From: Intrasporangium chromatireducens Q5-1
Lineage (GTDB): Bacteria > Actinomycetota > Actinomycetes > Actinomycetales > Dermatophilaceae
DNA length: 39,265 nt
Assembly: GCF_000576575.1 (NCBI RefSeq)
Contig: NZ_AWQS01000016.1
Coordinates: 1 to 39,265 of the forward strand
Direction: 5' to 3'
Below the pieces are notes generated by a model that saw only the letters and a program-made list of their open reading frames with translations, had not been told where the DNA came from and searched no databases. The position numbers were made by a program, and so were the translations under genes. Positions 35,737-39,265 of the stretch are shown one piece after another; position 1 is the first letter of the stretch, and every line of letters begins with the position of its first letter.

Positions 35737-38700
35737 CTAGTGCCCTGCACTTCCCGGGCTGGCATGCCACAGCTTGCGCGGAGCGGTGCCCTGTGCGCCG
35801 GCCGGGACGAGGTCTCCGACACCGCGGAAGCCCTGGACCCCTGCCCCCGCCGGACGCACGTCGGCGTAGGGCGACTGTCGGTAGCCCGAGGCGTGGACGA
35901 GGACCCGCCGGCCGGCCCGGTGCGAGTCGGCATCGGCGAGCACGGCGGCGCGCTCCTGCGCAGACCGCTCGGCCTCGGCCAGGGCGGCGTGGAGCGCCGG
36001 CGGCCCGCCTCGTGACCAGGCCTCCTGCAGGGCGCTCAGCTCCCACGCGCCGGTGGCCCGGATGGACAGGCCCTTGGGGCCGGTCCGGCGGACCACTCCC
36101 CGGCAGAGGAGCAGCCACGAGTGGAAGATCGTCGCGGCATACGGGCCCTGGACGTCCTCGAAGAAGGTCAGGTCGATGGGACCGGTCGCATCATCGAGGG
36201 TGAGGAAGACGACGCGTCGGCCGGACCGGACCGGCGGCGTCTGGGTCGCGACCTTGACGCCGGCGACCCACACCTCGCGGCCGTTGCGGCCGGTGAGCAG
36301 GTCACGGGCCCGGCTGACCCCGAGCTCGGTCAACACCGGCTCGTAGAAGTCGACGACGTGTCCGCTCGCGTCGAGGCCGAGCACCTCGAGCTCGGCGCGC
36401 ACGCGCTCGGGTCCGGTCATCTCCGGCAGCCCGCTCGTCGCGGTGAGGCGAGGCGTGTCGCCGAGGTCGAGGGTCAGCTGCGCGGCGACCGGTCGGTCAC
36501 GTGCGGCCGGCCCCTCGGACTGGGCCGCGGCGAGGGCCCGCACATCGGGGTGACCCACCTGGTCGACGGACGCCTGGCGGGGACCACGGGCTCCACCGGG
36601 CCCACCGGCCGTCCCGGAACCACGGGCTCCACCGGGCCCACTGGCCGTCCCGGAACCACTGGCCGTCCTGGAACCACTGGCCGTCCTGGAACCACTGGCT
36701 CCCCGGGACCCACGGACCACCGCGGAGCGGCGGCCGCCCGTGCGCCGGGCGCCCGACCACCGGTCGAGCTCGGCGACGTGGAGGAGCAGGTCGCGGCGGG
36801 TGACCCTCCCCCGCTCGGTGAGGTCGAGGGACGTGCGGATGCCGTGGACGGCGTCGAAGCCACCCGCCAGGACGAGCCGCTCGACCACCGGGCGGGAGAC
36901 GTGGGCGCGCTGCCAGAAGTCGGACAGGCTGGCGTACGGCGCACCCGCGACGATCCGCTCGACCTCGGCATCGGTGATGCCGTGGACGTCGGCGAGCGAG
37001 AGCCGGATCGCGGGCCGACCGTCGGGGTCGAGCTCGTAGCGGTAGCTGCCGGTGCTGACGTTGACGTCGAGCCCGAGGACCGTCACGCCGAAGGCCCGGG
37101 CGTCGTCGAGGATGAGCCGCTTCGGGTACATGCCCGGGTCGTGCGTGAGGACCCCGGCGAAGAAGGCGGCCGGGTGGTGCGCCTTGAGCCACGCGGACTG
37201 GTAGGTCGGCAGCGCGAAGGCCGCCGCGTGCGCCTTGCAGAAGCCGAACGAGGCGAACGCCTTGAGCACGGTCCAGATCCGGTCGACATCGTCCGGCTCG
37301 TAGCCCCGCGCCCGCGCCGCCGGTCGCCACCACCGTTCGACCCGCTCCTGGCCGTCGGTGCTGCCGAGGGCGCGGCGCACCTCGTCGGCCTCCGCGAGGC
37401 TGACCCCGGTCGTCTCGGCGACGATCTTGAGGACCTGCTCGTGGAAGACGACGACGCCCTCGGTCTCGGCGAGCGCGGGCACGAGCGTCGGGTGGAGGCA
37501 GTCCCGCTCCTGCCACCCCTGCCGCGCGTTGAGGAACGGGATGATCATGTCGGACTTGACCGGCCCGGGACGGAAGAGCGAGATGTCGATGATGAGGTCG
37601 TCGAACCGCTCGGGACCGAACTTGCCGATCAGCTCACGCTGGCCCGGGCTCTCGATCTGGAAGCACCCGAGGGTGCGGGTCGACCGGATCAGCTCGAAGG
37701 TCGCCGCGTCGTCGTGCGGCACCTGCTCCTCGTCGTCGAGGTCGACGTGCACGTCCTCGACCCGGGCCACCTCGTCGACCGCATGCGCCATCGCCGACTG
37801 CATGCGCACACCGAGGATGTCGAGCTTGAGCAGCCCGAGCGTCTCGACGTCGTCCTTGTCGAACTGGCTCATCGGGAAGCCCAGCCAGCTTGCCTCGACG
37901 GGCGTCCGGTCGAGCAGCCCGGAGTTGGACAGCACGACGCCGCACGGGTGCAGGGCGATGTGGCGGGGCAGGCCGTCGAGCCGCTCGACGAGGTCGAGGA
38001 CGAGCTGGAGGCGGGGTGCGTCGAAGCCACTCGTGCGCAGCTCGGGCAGCTCGGCGAGCGCGTTGCGGGCGTTGCGGGCGGCGATGTGCGGGAACGCCTT
38101 GGCCATCGCGTCGACCTCGGCCGGTGGCATGCCGAGCGCGGCGCCGACGTCGCGGATCGCGTGCCGGACCCGGTAGGTGTCCATCATCGAGACGCACGTG
38201 ACGCGGTCGCCGCCGAACCGCTCGAGAACCCGCTCGTAGATCTCGGTGCGGCGGGCGGACTCGACGTCGACGTCGATGTCGGGCAGCTGCGCCCGTAGGG
38301 GCGAGCAGAACCGTTCCATGAGCAGCCCGTGCCGCATCGGGTCGACGCCGGAGATGCCGAGCAGGTAGTTGACCAGGGACCCGGCCCCCGAGCCGCGGGC
38401 GGCGACCCGCACGCCCATCTCGCGGATGAGGTCGCAGACCGCCGCGACGGTGAGGAAGTAGGTCGGGTAGCCGAGCGTGTCGATCACGGCGAGCTCGTCC
38501 TCCAGACGCGTGCTGACCGCCTCGAGCCGTGACCCGGAGAGCGCCGGGTAGCGCGCGCCGATCGCCTCCCGGCAGCGGCGGGCGAGCACCTGCTGGGGGC
38601 TCACCCCCGGCCGGATGCCGAGCACATCGGGCTCGGGCAGGTGGACCGCCCCGACGCCGAGGTCGGCGCGGGGGTCCTGGACGCACTCGTCGGCGAGTGC

Positions 38701-39265
38701 GAGGGTCGAGCGGAGCAGCTCGCCGGCGACCTCACGGGCAAGCACGCCCCCACCGGTCAGGCCGGGCCCCGAGACCTGGGCGACGTCGAGGGCGATGCCG
38801 TGCATGAGCGGGGTCGGTGCGAGGTGGGCGGCGGTGGTGACCCGGTCGAGGTGGCGCGCGTCGAGCGGGACGAGGCGGCGGGCCGCGTCGAGCAGGTCTG
38901 CCACCGGTGCGTCCCGGCGATCGGTGTGCCGCACCGCAGCGGTGATGACGGCCCGCACACCGGTCTCGCGGGCGAGGGCGAGCATCCGGCCGGCGTGCCC
39001 GAGACTGCCGGGACGGCCCTCGGGGCCGCCGTGGCAGACGACCTCGACGGCGACGCACCCGGGCGGCAGGAGCGTGACCCACCGCTCGAGCGCGGCCCGA
39101 GCAGCCGTATGCCGCTTGGCGAGGACCGCGCGGCCGACGTCCGAGTCGGGCCCGAGCAGCACGACGAGCCGCCCGGGCGAGGCGTCGGCGTGCGCATGCT
39201 GGGCGACGAGCGCCGGGGTCGTCACGGGGTTGCCCCGCTCACCGCGCAGGTGCGTGGCGGTGACG
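35737..39265 (-). CDS. dnaE2: Error-prone DNA polymerase III alpha subunit, N-terminus beyond the window
   Basis: C-family polymerase of the DnaE2 type, the mutasome replicase acting with ImuA'/ImuB. About 1175 residues are visible; the frame is still open at the right edge and the N-terminal PHP domain is missing. RGSGAGSLVNYLLGISGVDPM and LPDIDVDVES (two catalytic Asp) mark the palm; FPMSQFDKDDVETLGLLKLDILG, GCFQIESPGQREL and FASFGFCKAHAAAFA follow. Helix-hairpin-helix segments come next, then a Gly/Ser/Ala/Arg-rich repeat linker, an OB fold (EVWVAGVKVATQTPPV) and the tail RKLWHASPGSAG. Downstream on the same strand are the methyltransferase and dinB. Replicative DnaE1 is the alternative, disfavoured by the tail and neighbours. 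Confidence 0.92.
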   Translation of the reverse strand, partial: VTATHLRGERGNPVTTPALVAQHAHADASPGRLVVLLGPDSDVGRAVLAKRHTAARAALERWVTLLPPGCVAVEVVCHGGPEGRPGSLGHAGRMLALARETGVRAVITAAVRHTDRRDAPVADLLDAARRLVPLDARHLDRVTTAAHLAPTPLMHGIALDVAQVSGPGLTGGGVLAREVAGELLRSTLALADECVQDPRADLGVGAVHLPEPDVLGIRPGVSPQQVLARRCREAIGARYPALSGSRLEAVSTRLEDELAVIDTLGYPTYFLTVAAVCDLIREMGVRVAARGSGAGSLVNYLLGISGVDPMRHGLLMERFCSPLRAQLPDIDVDVESARRTEIYERVLERFGGDRVTCVSMMDTYRVRHAIRDVGAALGMPPAEVDAMAKAFPHIAARNARNALAELPELRTSGFDAPRLQLVLDLVERLDGLPRHIALHPCGVVLSNSGLLDRTPVEASWLGFPMSQFDKDDVETLGLLKLDILGVRMQSAMAHAVDEVARVEDVHVDLDDEEQVPHDDAATFELIRSTRTLGCFQIESPGQRELIGKFGPERFDDLIIDISLFRPGPVKSDMIIPFLNARQGWQERDCLHPTLVPALAETEGVVVFHEQVLKIVAETTGVSLAEADEVRRALGSTDGQERVERWWRPAARARGYEPDDVDRIWTVLKAFASFGFCKAHAAAFALPTYQSAWLKAHHPAAFFAGVLTHDPGMYPKRLILDDARAFGVTVLGLDVNVSTGSYRYELDPDGRPAIRLSLADVHGITDAEVERIVAGAPYASLSDFWQRAHVSRPVVERLVLAGGFDAVHGIRTSLDLTERGRVTRRDLLLHVAELDRWSGARRTGGRRSAVVRGSRGASGSRTASGSRTASGSGTASGPGGARGSGTAGGPGGARGPRQASVDQVGHPDVRALAAAQSEGPAARDRPVAAQLTLDLGDTPRLTATSGLPEMTGPERVRAELEVLGLDASGHVVDFYEPVLTELGVSRARDLLTGRNGREVWVAGVKVATQTPPVRSGRRVVFLTLDDATGPIDLTFFEDVQGPYAATIFHSWLLLCRGVVRRTGPKGLSIRATGAWELSALQEAWSRGGPPALHAALAEAERSAQERAAVLADADSHRAGRRVLVHASGYRQSPYADVRPAGAGVQGFRGVGDLVPAGAQGTAPRKLWHASPGSAGH
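36573..36716 (-). repeat. 18-bp minisatellite in dnaE2, about eight units
   Basis: Eight consecutive 18-bp units run from 36573 to 36716. On the plus strand the best conserved are the three from 36645 to 36698 (consensus CCGTCCTGGAACCACTGG); the others alternate with a CTCCACCGGGCCCACCGG variant. In the dnaE2 frame they encode GSRTAS/GPGGAR-like hexapeptides in the linker before the OB fold. The antisense reading looks collagen-like (Gly-X-Y) but is not a gene. Confidence 0.9.

Noticed and set aside
36121-38298. Collagen-like Gly-X-Y plus-strand reading frame
   Set aside because: It is the antisense of dnaE2; the Gly-X-Y look comes from the 18-bp repeat on the opposite strand.

Overview
The window is a gene-dense chromosomal segment of a high-GC actinobacterium (roughly 70% G+C by eye, many GTG and some TTG starts, four-base stop/start overlaps). 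Gene content (SepH, DUF3071-type; DUF4193; DUF3710; DUF3159; DUF5998; DUF7455; CeoB/CeoC; a cysteine-rich ferrochelatase; DnaE2) points to Actinomycetes. I would guess a member of the Micrococcales such as the Intrasporangiaceae, but the sequence alone does not prove the family. No rRNA, tRNA, insertion sequence, prophage, CRISPR or biosynthetic cluster was seen. This is core-genome territory, and the interesting signals are regulatory sites, repeats and gene arrangements.

Layout. 1-2800: aconitase (cut by the left edge) behind an 18-bp perfect palindrome, and a hotdog thioesterase. 2929-7634: a TRAM-domain RNA m5U methyltransferase, a KimA-type K+ transporter and, divergent from it, the two RCK proteins CeoB and CeoC. 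7678-10395: a minus-strand block DUF3159 / OB-fold / DUF3710 / dUTPase / DUF4193 with a SigH/SigR-like promoter in front. 10557-12513: inositol monophosphatase and ferrochelatase. 12647-13969: sepH. 13964-14365: a tandem array of an 83-bp element filling the space between the stop codons of sepH and thymidine kinase. 14360-19549: a four-gene minus operon, acyl-CoA-synthetase-like/GNAT protein (Pat type) -> DUF5998 -> phosphodiesterase-like enzyme -> tdk. 19604-20673: nitroreductase and a CBS-pair protein.

20868-32086 is bracketed by the two topoisomerase IV subunits: parC (plus), followed by a translationally coupled sucrase/ferredoxin-like protein, and parE (minus). Between them lies a six-gene minus operon, moxR -> DUF58 -> DUF4381-like -> VWA -> VWA -> TPR, a MoxR/Bat-type envelope module. 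32446-33565: three small proteins (DUF7455, DUF456, DUF3040). 33649 to the right edge: an error-prone replication group, dnaE2 (its N-terminus lies beyond the window) -> SAM methyltransferase -> dinB.

The most unusual non-genic signals are: (1) the 83-bp array, bounded by 9-bp inverted repeats that supply the stop codons of both convergent genes; (2) a 10-mer, AGCGGCATAC, present in eight exact copies across the window; (3) an 18-bp palindrome over the aconitase promoter; (4) an ECF-type promoter for the DUF4193 zinc-ribbon gene; and (5) 18-bp (six-codon) minisatellites inside sepH, the TPR gene and dnaE2. I found no wholly new multi-gene system. The nearest candidates are the KimA-CeoB-CeoC potassium module and the array/10-mer repeats.
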